64,000 bases of DNA from Liopterus haemorrhoidalis (lineage: Eukaryota > Arthropoda > Insecta > Coleoptera > Dytiscidae): the NCBI GenBank assembly GCA_963971575.1, contig OZ020611.1, positions 180,422,071 through 180,486,070 of the forward strand. Reading direction: 5' to 3'. Positions 44,356 through 56,369 of the stretch are shown in pieces (positions within the stretch are counted from its first letter, which is position 1; each line of letters begins with the position of its first letter). The notes beneath the pieces were generated by a model. The model saw only the letters and a list, made by a program, of their open reading frames with translations. It did no database searches and had not been told where the DNA came from. The position numbers and the translations under genes were made by a program.

Positions 44356-46012
44356 ATATGATGGTTTAGTTCAGTTTCACAAAAAAATTGAATTTTTTCG
44401 GGTTTTCGGTTTGAATTCAGGTTCAGTCTCAGGACCCTGAACAAAATCAATGAATATGGCATTTTTTTACTAATTACTTTCATTAAATGCGAACATTTTA
44501 CCTCAGTTAGGACAAATACTATTTCAACACGTACAGAAAAGTTCATTAATCTAAAATAATATGGGTACTTTTGTGCAATGAAAAACAAATTTTCCATGTT
44601 AAAAGCACATGGCCCAGAATTCATTTTACATCATGTACATTATTTATACAAATATATTCACTCAGTTCCTACTGGAATAAATTTCACTGAAAAAATGTTT
44701 CGAAAACTTCATTAGGTATTATGAAACAATTAGTAATTAAAAATTACAAAAGTGTGTATTTTGCAATGCAGGAAGGAATTTAAATAATTTTTTGTATCCG
44801 TCAAAAAATGAAATGAAGTTAAAAATGAATAATCCATATTGAACATAATACCCGGGAGTTATTTAAATGAGAAACCTACACTTTATCTTTATTTATAAAG
44901 TATATTTACATTGCAGACTTCAGATCTTTAAATTTGTCTCAAAATTAGATTTTTCCCAACAAAATTTCGTCCTTGATTTAATAATTTACATTAATTTACC
45001 TTTTCCAGTTTTAATTCATTTCACTTTAGGTGAGATCTTGCCCCAAATTATTAATGCGGTTCAAATAGAAAAATTTAATTTCGTTTTAGGTAAGGAAATA
45101 AAAAATAGATTTTTTATTAGACGTTTAGTATTTGCATTGGTTTAATTTAAACATATATTAAACAACGCATAATTTAGGAAAGTTTTGTAATGATTAAGGT
45201 TATAGTAAGTAAAAATTTCGTCTACAGGATCTAAGGCTATAAGCGCCTTAGTCTGGCACCTATCACAGATTATTTTATTACAGGTCATAATAAAATATTC
45301 ACTCAAATTGTACGGATGTTGCATGGTTACCTAAATACATCGTAACAATAAATAAGCCGTAGTACTTATCAAAGAATGTTGAAAACAAATGTTACTAACA
45401 AGTTATTCGTGATGGGAACAGTATTAATAACATTATACTCGTGTATCTATCCGGAACAATATCATTAAACTGTCAAAACTATTACCGGTAACTAAAAATA
45501 GCCTTTTAGGGACTGAAATGGCTTTTCTATAGTTAATTCCTTGCCGTGCAATTTTTGGACAAGGTAATCAAAATCATTACTCGACTTTCGCAAAACGTCT
45601 GAAAATATCAGTTCTTGTTAAATCACCAATTTCAAGTTTTCTTTCGTTTTTTTTTTTTTTTTTTTGCTTTATTCTAGTCACTTATTATTCTGTGTTGCCC
45701 TTAGTCTTGTGCCTATGTCGAAAGATACTGCACTTAATGATGTGCTGCGGGCAAAGCTAAGTAAACAGATACGCAATAGAGCTTCATACTTAAATGTCAT
45801 AATTAACAGCCGTTTCTACTGGATATGTTAGATTTTATATTTTATTTTGAGCAAAACCCGAATATTAACAAGTCATATGCATTATATATCTAATAGCCCT
45901 AATTTCTGTGTATCCTCGTAACGCTAAGTTCCTTGGTGCTAGCGGGGCTTGAGGTGTGTGGTCGGTCGCTCCCCACCACTCAGAGCGACGTTCTCCGACA
46001 GCAGCTGACTTA
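44356..46012. other. No recognised gene
   Basis: AT-rich. Two short frames (44867-45145 plus, 45142-45324 minus) have no motif I know. A T-run is at 45648-45665. The Harbinger flank (45900-46010) is GC-richer. Confidence 0.4.
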
Positions 46013-46671
46013 GGCTAAGCACATAGTGAAGCAGAGAGCAAAGCAGCGATGAAAGCGGAGAGTGAAACAGCGAAAGAATGTCGCGCTTATAAAAGAGTGT
46101 CTACACATAGTGACGCGTTTAAAATCGAGCAGAAAGTTCACAAAATTATAATGGATTTTTTACTAACAGAAAACTCTTCCCTGAAAATTTGGTATTTACT
46201 AAAAAATAAAAATAAACACACTAGAAGGTGCAATGTTCACAAAATAAATAAAAGTAGACATATACATGGTGAATTTCATCATTTCTATATGCAACTCCGC
46301 GAACATCCAGAAAAGTTTCATTCTTATTTTCGCATGAGTATTTCAACGTTTGATTATATTTTGGAAAAAACCAACATAAATTGGTAAAAAATGGACAAAT
46401 TTCAATCGGAAGCTACTATAAATACCTCTTATAAATGAGAACTACTTGTAAATGCCCCATTATCCATTTTAAACAATTATTTTAGCAACGATGATAGCAG
46501 AGAAATCAATATTGTTTGAACGCGTCGGTTTGCTGGACTATAACAACGATATAACCTCGTTGCAATACGCTCCACTATGCGCGTGTTAACAGGAATTCAT
46601 TTATTTAATTTCGCCGCTTTGCTCTCCGCTTTCATCGCTGCTTTGCTCTCTGCTTCACTATGTGTATAGCC
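46013..46671 (+). mobile_element. PIF-Harbinger deletion derivative with about 60-bp TIRs
   Basis: The left end GGCTAAGCACATAGTGAAGC and the right end, its reverse complement (CTTCACTATGTGTATAGCC), match over about 60 bp with a few differences. TTA flanks both sides (46010-46012 and 46672-46674), the usual 3-bp duplication of this superfamily. The interior retains only the beginning of a transposase. Total 659 bp. Confidence 0.9.
46049..46387 (+). pseudogene. Harbinger transposase, N-terminal fragment
   Basis: A 112-codon open frame starts at an ATG inside the left TIR and runs KIWYLLKNKNKHTRRCNVHK, INKSRHIHGEFHHFYMQLRE and HPEKFHSYFRMSISTFDYIL. This matches the N-terminal region of Harbinger/HARBI1-type nucleases (RRxWVHxINxxRxxxGEFxxLxxELRxxxEKFxxYFRMSxxTFDxLL). 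It ends shortly afterwards, and the DDE catalytic domain has been deleted. Confidence 0.8.
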
Positions 46672-46747
46672 TTAGCGAGAATATAGCTCTTAGCTCTCCA
46701 GTCAGTATATAACTTGGCTTAGTTAAAGAATGTTGTGTCAATCAACG

Positions 46748-46955
46748 TTATGCCCGCGGGCCGTGTCTGGCCCGATACTTATTTTTAAAGGACACGCATT
46801 AATCGGCTTTTTAGGATTTCCTAGGTATAATCAGAAACAGCTATACCATTGCGGTCCAGCATATGGCCCGCGGGCCATATCCGGTCCGATACTAATTTTT
46901 AAACGACACGCATTGAGCGGCTTTTTAGGATTTTCTAGGTATAATCAAGAATCGT
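46748..46955. repeat. Two tandem units with GGCCCGCGGGCC palindrome
   Basis: Two units of about 110 bp each contain GCCCGCGGGCC, CGATACTTATTTTTAAA or the near match CGATACTAATTTTTAAA, then GGCTTTTTAGGATTTCCTAG and AGGTATAATCA. GCGGCCCGCGGGCC words are common at ends of some hAT elements. No further hAT features are visible. Confidence 0.7.
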
Positions 46956-48571
46956 TTTTGTTTTGTTAATATACGCAGAATCATGCAAATTTTGAATAAT
47001 TGATTCCTGCTTATATTGATTTTTATTCGATATCAGTTTGCCAACGTTGTTGGCAACGGGTCTGCTTGTTATTTTATATTTGTAATTTACAGGTCTGATT
47101 TGGTCGAAAGCGATAGAACAGTTATCAAAACAATACGAAATTGGGACTTTTCATATTTCGGCCGCTATCTTAAATTCGACGCATCTTAGAGAAAAAAACC
47201 GCTCATATTCTTGTAAGTAAACTCTAACAAAATTCTAATCTACTACATCAAATTAATAGAAACTGGCCATTTTATACAAAACTCATTAGGCATTTCGGAA
47301 ATCATTTTTTGAGTCACCGAATGAATTATGGACGATACCTTGTAAACCAATTAATGGATATTCGCGTACGACACGACAATTTGTACCTAAAAGTTCATTC
47401 TATAAGCATGTGGTTATTGTTATCGTACTTGGTGGGATATTTCTGCTGCCATCTTGAATCACCCGCGGTTCTCAAAAAAGTGCTGTGGGTCAAAATGATT
47501 TAATTTTCATAAAGATCACGTGTATCAAATGGTATTCCATTATTATCAAGTGCAGTATCAACGTAAAATATGGGTCGTAGGCACTAGACTACTTTGCCTG
47601 TTCCTTGCTTGAAGTTATAGACAAACCCAGCTCCTTTTATTTTTTGTTTTATTGCACCAATAATCACTACACAAGCTGTAGAAATAGCTGCCTCTTCCTG
47701 TGAAGCCATAATTAGGTACCTTTGACTAAACTTGGGCTGAAGAAACTGCCAATAAGATAATTAATAATAACATTAATTCCACTATTTACTTGTTGATAAC
47801 ATCTTAGTAACTTCGTTAATTACTTTGATTTATTCTGAAGATTTGTTATGAACATTTTTATTAATTACATTGTTATTATCATTTTAAAAATTTAAAGTAA
47901 AAAAAATAACACTTTTGATATTAATTTGTTTGTTATTAATAACAATTTGCTATTTTTTTCGGTGTAAAGCCATCTTTTACTAATTGTCTATTTTATGCCT
48001 ACGATGTGTATTAAAATTTTATATAGCCCACAACCTCCAGAAGGTTAAGCAACATTACTTTAAATGTTGGGTAATAACGATGGTTATAGAAAATATCTCT
48101 TCCAGATTTTATTTCAATTTAATATCAACAAAATTATCTTGAAAATTGAAAATTATCTATTAATATTAATCATACCAACGCCAAAATTCTATAAAAATCA
48201 TTATTAGTTTTTCTTAATGAGATCCTGTTATTCATAATTATGTTCAATGAAGTGTAATTTCAAATCAATTTTCTATTATTGATATCAGATATTTCCGCCC
48301 CCGGTCTCCTCTTTTAATTAAGGTCCCCAGGGGATGGAAAGGTCTTAATATCTAAACTACTGATTAAATTTCAACCAAATTTAATAGTTATAGATTTAGT
48401 AAGATCTTGATGTTAATGCGCCAATTATCTATAGGTAAATTTCAACCGAGTTCTTAATTGAAGATTCAAAACTTGGCGGGAATATTCAACTAGCAAGTAG
48501 AGTGAGGAAAACCTTAATCAGAAATAAGATCATCATTGGACATTAAATTTAAATTTTTATCATTTATTAGG
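46956..48571. other. Mostly unassigned; faint transposase-like frame at 47520-47715 (minus)
   Basis: The minus strand at 47520-47715 reads MASQEEAAISTACVVIIGAI, which faintly resembles the start of PIF-Harbinger transposases. It is short and interrupted. The remainder is AT-rich with no recognised feature. Confidence 0.25.
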
Positions 48572-49815
48572 ATCTTGGAAACAAGAATCCGAAAAATATT
48601 GGAAGAAACGATGGAGGACACCCATGTGGATTCAGAACCAACAGAGGGACCCAGGACCACATATTCACAATACGGCCAATATACGAAAAAGCAAGACAAC
48701 GAGGGAAACGAATACACGCCTGTTTCATCGACTTAGAAAAAGCCTTTGACTGGATAAATAGAGAGGATGTCTGGAGATGTCTAAGAAACAGAGGTATAGA
48801 GGCAGACACTATCAGCCACGTGAAGAGCTTGTACCAAAGTAGCAAAAGCTATGTTAGAACAAAGAATGAAACTTCTAAAACATTCTCTACGGGAATAGGC
48901 CTCAGGCAGGGTTGTGTGCTGAGTCCATTCCTCTTCGCAATTGTGTTTGACGACGTGGTAAAACAATGAAAGAAAAAACAAAGGCGTAGATGGTAGGATA
49001 CTGGAAGATGAAAGAAGTAAAAATAAAAGAACTATGCTATATAGATGATATGTAGTAGTGACAGAAAACGAACACGAACTACAACATAATATAGAAGTAT
49101 ACTACACAGAATTAACGACAAAGAATATGGTGATAAATAAAAATAAACTTAGAACAAGTGAACATTTACAAATACTTGGGAGCAACAATAAATACAGATG
49201 GAGACCTGAATGACGAAATAATGGAAATAATAGGAAGAACAGGAAGGCTATTTAATGCCATCAGAGGCAGATTTCTTGGAAGTAAGCATATCCCCACAGA
49301 AACAAAAGTAGAGGTATTCAAAAGGATAACGGTGCCAATACTCACATATATCAGTGAATCGTGGACTACCACGATAAAACACCAGAGTAAAATTAGAAGT
49401 ACAGAAATGAGATTTTTAAGGAAAATAGCGGGAAAGACGAAGATGGACTGGATTAGAAACGCGACGTTTAGGGAACAATTGCAGACAAAACCAGTTGAAT
49501 GGCTTATACAAGAAGATCAATTGAGATGTCTAAGACATGTACAAAGGATGGGAGATGAAAGAACAACTAAAGCAGTCTATGAGGCGAGGCCGATAGCAAA
49601 AAGAAGAAGAGGACGACCAATTAAGACCTGGAAGGACGAAGTGAGACTAGCGACAGAGAGATGAGGAGTCAGATGGACGGATATCAAAACCAGCACCTCA
49701 AATAGGAAAGCCTTCAGAGAAATATGGAAAAGACCACCGGAAGAAGTACGGCGACTACTCCAACAACGCCTTACACCAATAGGTAGAAAGGTTTAGGATT
49801 AAGTAAGTAAGCAAG
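48572..49815 (+). mobile_element. 5'-truncated LINE insertion with 14-bp target duplication
   Basis: TATCATTTATTAGG occurs directly before (48558-48571) and after (49816-49829) a 1244-bp LINE segment, giving the insertion borders. The 3' end is GGATTAAGTAAGTAAGCAAG. A recognisable reverse transcriptase runs through it. 5' truncation with a clean duplication is normal for target-primed insertion. Confidence 0.9.
48605..49795 (+). pseudogene. LINE reverse transcriptase, polymerase half plus C-terminus
   Basis: Frames in order give GHPCGFRTNRGTQDHIFTIR, YEKARQRGKRIHACFIDLEK, AFDWINREDVWRCL and LRQGCVLSPFLFAIVFDD, that is, the GFR.GR, FIDxEKAFD and GxRQGCxLSPxLF motifs of the fingers and palm. 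The YADD box is damaged (CYIDDM then stop, about 49035). From 49158 a 168-codon frame continues YKYLGATINTDGDLNDEI, SKHIPTETKVEVFKRITVP, RCLRHVQRMGDER and KRRRGRPIKTWKDEVRLATE. Several frameshifts separate the segments. The endonuclease domain is missing. Confidence 0.85.
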
Positions 49816-49829
49816 TATCATTTATTAGG

Positions 49830-50039
49830 TGTGCGTAAAATCTTTTTCTACAATCTATATGAAAAACTAACATTTTATTTATTTTTTTCTAAATGGGTAA
49901 TTTTTAAGTACTAGTGCTTAAATTATGTTACTTATTAAAGTATGTTAGGCATTAGTGCCTTAAAGTGACAGTGATTTTCTTTGACCAATTACATTCGAAT
50001 ATTTACAATTATCTATGTTTTTTATATACATTTTTGTCC
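49830..50039. other. No recognised feature
   Basis: Short AT-rich spacer. Confidence 0.4.
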
Positions 50040-50345
50040 GAAGCATGGAATAATTACTTAATAATGCAGACGATTTCAAATTCTATTTTAGATATTTCGG
50101 CAAAATATGTTAACACCACTTTTTCAGATACATGACATATGTTTTTACCGTCACACCATCTTACAAACGTAGTTTTTTCTCGTCATATGATTTTTCAAAT
50201 TTGCTGTAGCTAGTTTCATAGAACATTTTGGATTTATCTGGTGTTAATGTAGAAATAGCGGCTTCTGCTGCGCTCTCGATATCTGAAGGAGTCTCCGAAT
50301 CATCTCATTTTTCATTAATTTTATTGACTGCGATTTCACTTGCTA
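50040..50345 (-). pseudogene. Tyrosine-recombinase-like (Crypton-type) N-terminal remnant
   Basis: The minus strand reads DDSETPSDIESAAEAAISTL, TPDKSKMFYETSYSKFEKSY, DEKKLRL, and in a shifted frame VSEKVVLTYFAEISK. The pattern LLPxKSKxxYxxxYxxFxxW followed by SExVLLAYFxELSK is what I know from the N-terminal SAM-like domain of insect proteins carrying a phage-integrase domain, often derived from Cryptons. The catalytic Arg/His/Tyr region is absent, and two stops interrupt the frame. Confidence 0.42.
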
Positions 50346-50491
50346 TTTATTTTATGAATATATAATAATAAATAATAAATAAATAATTTATTTTCAGATT
50401 AAAATAAATTACACAATTTTACATGTAAACAGAGAACATACAAAAATTTTACACCACTAAGAGCGTAGCTCAGTGCATGGCGGTATCTTAA

Positions 50492-51322
50492 TACACTCAT
50501 ACCTCGCTATGCGGCCTTCTTTAATTATGGCACTTTTTTGGTTTACGGCCCAAAATGTTTCATTAAACGGTAAAAAAAAAAAAAATAAATAAATATGAAA
50601 AAAATATGGCCAGAATGCATAAAAACTAATGATCTTGAAGTTGATTCTCTTTTTGAAATTCGACAAACCATATTGAATCTAGCAAATGATCTTGGTTTTG
50701 AAGATTTGGAAGAAGGTGATTGGTTTACTAGATGCTGATAGAGAACCCTTTCACACTAGGAACTGATCCAAATAGAAGCAGAACGAGCAATTAATGAGGA
50801 GCCAGAGCCTTCTGTATGCAAACAGCTAACATCAAAGAACTTCTGGAATGCGCTTTCTTATTTCGAACAAGGAGTAAACACCCTTCTTCAAAATGATTCC
50901 GACGTAAACGCAGCGTTAAAGTTTCTTGCGGAATTAACTCAACCATTAGCTGTTATAAAGAACTGCAAAAAGAAGCAGAAAGCAAGGCAAGATAAACAAC
51001 GGTGGACACATTTTTTAAACCAGGTCAATCCACAACAGCCGAAAGTGATGATGATAGTATACTTTTTTTAAAGTTTATTATTGTATGTACTTGTTATGTA
51101 TTTTTATTTAATGTTAGCATTTTTAAATGAAATATAATACATATAAGTAAAGAAAAAATTGCATTTTAAACTAAAAACTACGTTATTTTATAAAAAATTG
51201 TAACCGATCCTATTGAATTTATATGGGTTTATAACAAAATAAATTGATTCGTTATACGGCTTTTCGCTTTGCGGCCAACTTTCCTGGAACGTATCTGGGC
51301 CGTAAAGCGAGGTATGAGTGTA
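50492..51322 (+). mobile_element. Tigger-like element, internally deleted, 25-bp TIRs
   Basis: The left end is TACACTCATACCTCGCTATG and the right end GCGAGGTATGAGTGTA, inverted over about 25 bp, with TA at the edges. A second subterminal word GGCTTTTCGCTTTGCGGCC lies near 51258. At 831 bp it keeps only the last part of the transposase gene. Confidence 0.88.
50590..51060 (+). pseudogene. Tigger/pogo transposase C-terminal fragment
   Basis: Frames give KIWPECIKTNDLEVDSLFEI, RQTILNLANDLGFEDLEEGD and, near the end, TFFKPGQSTTAESDDDS. The WPEC start and acidic, proline-poor tail ending in FF.P resemble the C-terminus of Tigger/jerky-type transposases, after the DDE domain. It is broken by stops. 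Confidence 0.6.
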
Positions 51323-52149
51323 CATAATTTGTTCTTGTGTACGTTTGTGCAGGTCTAAAAGTGTACTCATTTATATTAGAACATAATACGATGAGACACA
51401 TAGATGTACATACAGGTACATGTATATAAATTTAAAGATATAAAATAAATAAATAAACAAATAGATAGATAATTTATTAATAATAATGATAATGTAAGAT
51501 ATAAGATGATAAGTTATAGTAAGATATAAGTGTACAAAATAATACAGGCAAAGGTTATGTGGATCTACTTAAAATATTGAGAATTTCTAAATTATTAAGC
51601 CATTTGAGTAAATCCATTTGTTAATATTTCTTTTACAATTTTTAGCATGTATGTTAATATTATTAATAATACAATATTTTGTTACATGATTGTATGTTTT
51701 AGGGGTACTGCAAATTTATTAGTGACAGCTCGAGTAGAGTTATGAAATAATGCATTTCTTTGTTTAAAAAAAAAAAAAATAAATAAACGCAATGCTAGGA
51801 AATCAAGTTTCCTTTGTTACTGGCATACTATCAATTTTATTAAAAAAATATTAGAAATAGTTTCGGAAATATTTAATTTTATATTTTTTTTACGGTTGTA
51901 GAAGAAAGATTTCAGGTCTAATGCCTAAAACACTCCGTTTCGTTACGGGTTGCATAAAAAGCTATTATTTTCAGTACTCTAATACAATTGATTAAAATAC
52001 AAAAAATTCCCGCATTTTCGTCTTTTTGAGGGGTTGATATATGATATGCATAATTATCCAAAACAGGATTAAACACAATAAGCGACAAAAAAACTATATA
52101 TTGCATTCGGTATGAATTGCAAAAATGCAAAAACGTAGCTAAAGCATAC
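51323..52149. other. No recognised feature
   Basis: AT-rich DNA with AAATAAATAAAC-type low complexity. No coding support. Confidence 0.4.
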
Positions 52150-52745
52150 GAATCAATTTCATCTGATCAAGGTGAAGATGTTATGTCTCACAATACTTGC
52201 AAATATTAGTTTCGATGTTTTAAATCCGATAATTTTGATCTCTTAGATTCCGTGGGATTTGAAGGACAATGATTTGCTACAACTAATGGATGAGAATCCG
52301 TCGTAGATGCATGAAATACTCGCGGAACAACTGGGAGTTTATTGAGTAACAGTTTCGAGACTATTCCATGAGCTCACTAGCTCATGACGTGCACTTTAAC
52401 GTTTACCAGGCAATAGAAGAAGTATTGTTTCTGGAAACTTATGATGGTAGCCAAAAATGGATTAGGTACAACAATCCAAAACGTAGACATTCATAGGTAC
52501 ACAATGACCAGCCATCAATATGAACTATAACTCCTATCATCTATGCCAAAAATATCCTTCTGTGATTGCAGTGTTCTATTTTTTATACGACTTGGCGCCA
52601 TCGAATTATCATTTATTCAGGTTGTTGCAGAACTATCATTATTTTCCGCGTTGTATCCGTAGGTTATCAATTGTCTAATAAAAAATTCACACACTACTCT
52701 TTAATAACACATAAAAGACAAATTCCCTGAATTAGAACGTTCCTG
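52150..52745 (+). pseudogene. mariner (SETMAR-type) transposase relic
   Basis: Across frames one can read DNDLLQLMDENPS, MHEILAEQLGVY, VTVSRLFHEL, then KWIRYNNPKRRHS and LAPSNYHLFRLLQN. These correspond to the helix-turn-helix modules, the region after the first catalytic aspartate (DEKWIxYxNxxRKxxW) and the final LAPSDYHLFR motif, here APSN, so the third aspartate is lost. The middle of the catalytic domain is deleted. No TIRs were identified. Confidence 0.7.
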
Positions 52746-53094
52746 CATTTGTAAAATAGATGAAGTTTTTTTCAATAAGTATTAGATAAAAAAGATCAAA
52801 AGAAATATTCGCACTAATATCACGTTTATATTCGTTCATTAAAAATTAAAACATACTACCTATACTAAATTAGATATGGTGGAGGCCATTCCGATGGATA
52901 GCCCAGAGATAGTTGCAGGCAGAATTTCTCAACTGATTTATTGCGCTTATTGCGTAATATTGTTGGCTTAGGTACTCAATTACGTGCCCGGCATACTGCT
53001 GAATTTCTTTGCCACTAGTTTTCGGCATTTACTTAGACAGAGAGATTTATGTTCCCCGTCTAGGCTAAAAGGTTTAACATGACTTGAGTTTATT

Positions 53095-53530
53095 ATGGTT
53101 TCGTGGACCAGGACCAAGAAACCTTTATACACCCTTGCCCATAGTGGGTTTAGTAGAAATTGTAGCCAAATGGATGAACCTGGATAGTTAAATGGTTCTT
53201 CTGCAACCAATAATTTTCTGCAATCAATAATGCGTCCCGTAAGCAATTTATAAGTATTACGGGTATCTCTAGACAATTGGCCTCGCGACATTACGGGTAT
53301 CTAACCGTAACACCTATATATTGCTTATGGAATGCAAAGAATTAATTGAAAGTTTGCCATTCGTATATAGCTCTTAGGCAGATACATAGGAAAATTCTTC
53401 CGACTTCCAAAAAAAAAAGAAAACTCACATCAATTGGAAAATATAAACAAATAAGTATTTATCGAAAAGAAAAATATTTTCTTTAAATTTTAAGTGGGGT
53501 GTTAATTGAGAGCTCTTGTGTGTAGATAAA
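53095..53530 (+). repeat. Decayed AGGGTTTTG-family relic
   Basis: Segments matching the left part of copies A to D are recognisable (ATTGTAGCCAAATGGATGAA; AATATAAACAAATAAGTATT; TTTTAAGTGGGGTGTTAATT), interrupted by an unrelated stretch at about 53185-53395. The termini are not preserved. Confidence 0.5.
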
Positions 53531-53684
53531 CAAACAAAACTTTATTTAAGAAAAATAAAGAATAATAATAATAATAATTTATATAGGATTTAGAAAATGT
53601 ATCAGACAACTTGTAACCTTCACCAAATCTAAGTTTGGCGCTGATATTGCGATAAAAAGTGCCATTTCCTATTCTTAGATGGTG

Positions 53685-54110
53685 CGGAAGCATGGTTCAT
53701 GACACAGGACACAAGTCAAAGAGTTTCTGCTTTTGATATGTGGGTATGTAGAATCTTATGTATGTAGCATCTTAAAAATATCTTGGATAGACCATGTAAA
53801 CAACAAAGTACTCCAAGTTTTGAATTCGGAGATAGAACTGATGTACATCATAAAGAAAAGGAAGAATACCTTGGATACGTAATGAGAAATACCAGCTTCT
53901 TCAGTTGATTATGCAAGAAAAAAATCAAGGATCAAAGACTGTGGAAAGAAGAAGAATATCGTATTTATCGTTGAAGAATCTCAGGAATTAGTTCGGACTA
54001 TAAACTGTGAATTTATTTCAATAGGCTGTATCTGAACTTAAAATTGTCATGCTCTTAGCCAACCTTTGCCGCGGAAATGGCACAAGAAGAAGAATATGAA
54101 AGCCTTAGCC
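53685..54110 (+). pseudogene. LINE (Jockey-like) C-terminal relic
   Basis: Combining frames gives GAEAWFMTQDTSQRVSAFDM, ISWIDHVNNKVLQVL, EIELMYIIKKRK, YLGYVMRN, NLRN and AVSELKIVMLLANL. This is the GAEAWTL......L.AFE.W, I.W.D...N.EVL, ....KKRK..YLGH..R, ISWLKNLR..F, A.SK..IA.MIANLR succession typical of insect Jockey-like ORF2 ends, closing at CGCGGAAATGGCACAAGAAG. Many stops and shifts. Confidence 0.72.
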
Positions 54111-55294
54111 ACCACAACTGAATTTAATGCAGCATAAATTCAATACTACAATACGTCAACAGTAATATTGAAGCAAACATTTCTGTAATAAACGCCAAAT
54201 ATTTCACGACCTTTCAAATATACCTTGTAAAGCAATTGATCTACCTTAATCAAAATTTAATTCCTAAGTAAAATCTTTATGTTATTTACAAAGATGTTCA
54301 ATCCACACATCCATAAGCAAGGTAACAGTTTACGTTTAAGTAGCACTTACGCGTGTTACCACGGCCATAAAATAATTTATAGTGTTTCAAAATTATATGC
54401 TTTTAATATGATTAGGGATTCTTATAAATTATATTGCAGTACATACCCGTAAAACTCGTGCCCATAAAATATATTAAAATTTATGTAAACCCGTTTTAGC
54501 TTTATTTCGCGAGTCACCACTGAGGGTGTTAACTAACTTAAAACGAAAGTACTAAAAAATCTTCCATTAAATTTACTACACTCCTAATTTTCTCTAAAGT
54601 TTAAAATAATTAACTCTGGAACTAAGCTATCAAACTCACTATTAGAAGCTAGTTGTAATACTAGTGGAAAGTCCAGCTTCACTAGGAAGATTTAACTTTA
54701 AGTAAGGATTAAATTGAAAATTTTAAGTAACCATTAAAATGGACATGCGGCACGGGTAATCTAAAAGGTTTATATTCAACTTTAGGTTTATTTTATTACT
54801 CTTAAAATCAAATGTCTTTTTTAAGTAAAGGTTTTTGGGTAGCATATATTATCAACCTCTTCGGTTTCTCGTAAATTCTATCACCAGTCGTGAATCACAA
54901 CGGCGAAACATTTCTTTTTTAGTGATTCGTGCCTTAATCTTTTAGATTCGTTAAATATTATTATAATTATGTGAGAAATTTATTTGTCCCAAATTGCAAA
55001 CTGTCTCGGAAAATATTATACCCAATTCATAAAATATGATTTTGTATTTTGCCTTCTTGCTGCAAAGATGTAGAAACTAAATGATGTCGCAAAGACTATT
55101 CAGTAAGGGTAAGAACATGTAAAAAGCTTGGTTCCGGAGCGGATTTATCGATGCCTTTGAGCGCATGTTTTCAGTACTTGTTGATGTTAGTTTACACATA
55201 CTAAGATTATTACCAACTTCAAACTTCTTATCAATGAAAACTTCCCCTGCAGTGAGCATCAGATGGTATCAAGGATACCATCACACGTTGGAAC
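54111..55294. other. No recognised gene
   Basis: AT-rich. A 60-codon minus-strand frame (55077-55259) with no stop has no motif I can place. Confidence 0.35.
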
Positions 55295-56328
55295 ACGTGA
55301 AAAAAAATTCTTCTACAGGTGTAAGAAGCCAACAAAATGTTGGATGTCTAGGAATATTTTTTCTACAATCACATTAAAATCAACAGATTTTTGATAATCA
55401 TTTTATTCATTATTTTAGTACTAATCCATTTAATTATTTTATAAAATTCAAATAATTTGAGAAAAGTTCGTCAAAATAAAATATAAATAAAAAAGCCCCA
55501 GTTTTTTTTTTTTTCATTTGCTTTGTATTCAAGTCTTCATTAAATTAATAAGAAATATATTGAAAAATGGCTTAATTTATTTCAATTTCGCTTCCATAAA
55601 TGATTTATCCCTGTTTGATATCTTAAAAACAAAAAACTAAAACAATTCAAAGTATAGGTTGAATCACGACGTATAAATGTTGGCGGAACATACTGAACAC
55701 TACTCTCTATATTCAACAAACATAAACTCGGTTCTGAACTCTTTTATTATATTTTTAATTAAAAAATAAAAAAATACATACACTACCTTAGCCATAAATA
55801 CTAAAAATCCATAACATTATTAGTCATAATTCAGCTATGAATTAAAAAATAATGAATTTTGCCAAAAACTTAAAAACTGCAATATTTTCCAAAACGGAAG
55901 CCGATCTAAAAAATTCCTCACGTACGTTTCCGGTTTAAATCAATGTTGATTACTTAGAATTTTTTTCAGATTTTTAGTTTAACCCCTTTGCATTAAAGCG
56001 TGCGGGAAATATTTTTAGTACATTTTTGGAAAAAACCGTGTTAAGATGAAAAAATTCTAAAGAACTACTTTTTGTTTCTTGATCTACGTCTTAAGATCTT
56101 TTATTTTGACATCACATAATAAATGTTAACAAAATAATATTTTTTTTTCAACGAAAATAACTCTTTATTTTTAGAATAATTAATCTGGCCAAAAATTCTC
56201 GTTGAATTATTCCGGTTCCCATCAATGTACATTATTGAGATTTTTAGATAAACCCGTCTGGGAAATAGGGTGGGGAAAAAAGTTTTTTAACATATTTTTG
56301 TCAAAAACCCCATCAATAAAATGATTTT

Positions 56329-56335
<7 letters not shown>
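55295..56335 (+). repeat. Copy E, diverged subfamily of the AGGGTTTTG element
   Basis: It is collinear with copy F (57545-59140) from GTGTAAGAAGCCAACAAAAT onward. It shares with copies A to D the stretch ending CATTACTTAGAATTTTTTCAG / TTTTTAGTTTAA. It stops at a TA run. The outer terminal repeat is not recognisable. At the position of the tRNA-like block a minus-strand TTATGGCTAAGGTAGTGTAT resembles a box A, without a clear box B. Confidence 0.6.

Positions 56336-56361
<26 letters not shown>
56336..56361. repeat. (TA)n microsatellite
   Basis: A pure TA run at the end of copy E. Confidence 0.95.
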
Positions 56362-56365
<4 letters not shown>

Positions 56366-56369
56366 TCAC

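Noticed and set aside
52980..53291. 103-codon minus-strand frame as a gene
   Set aside because: It overlaps a decayed copy of the AGGGTTTTG family and has no motif.
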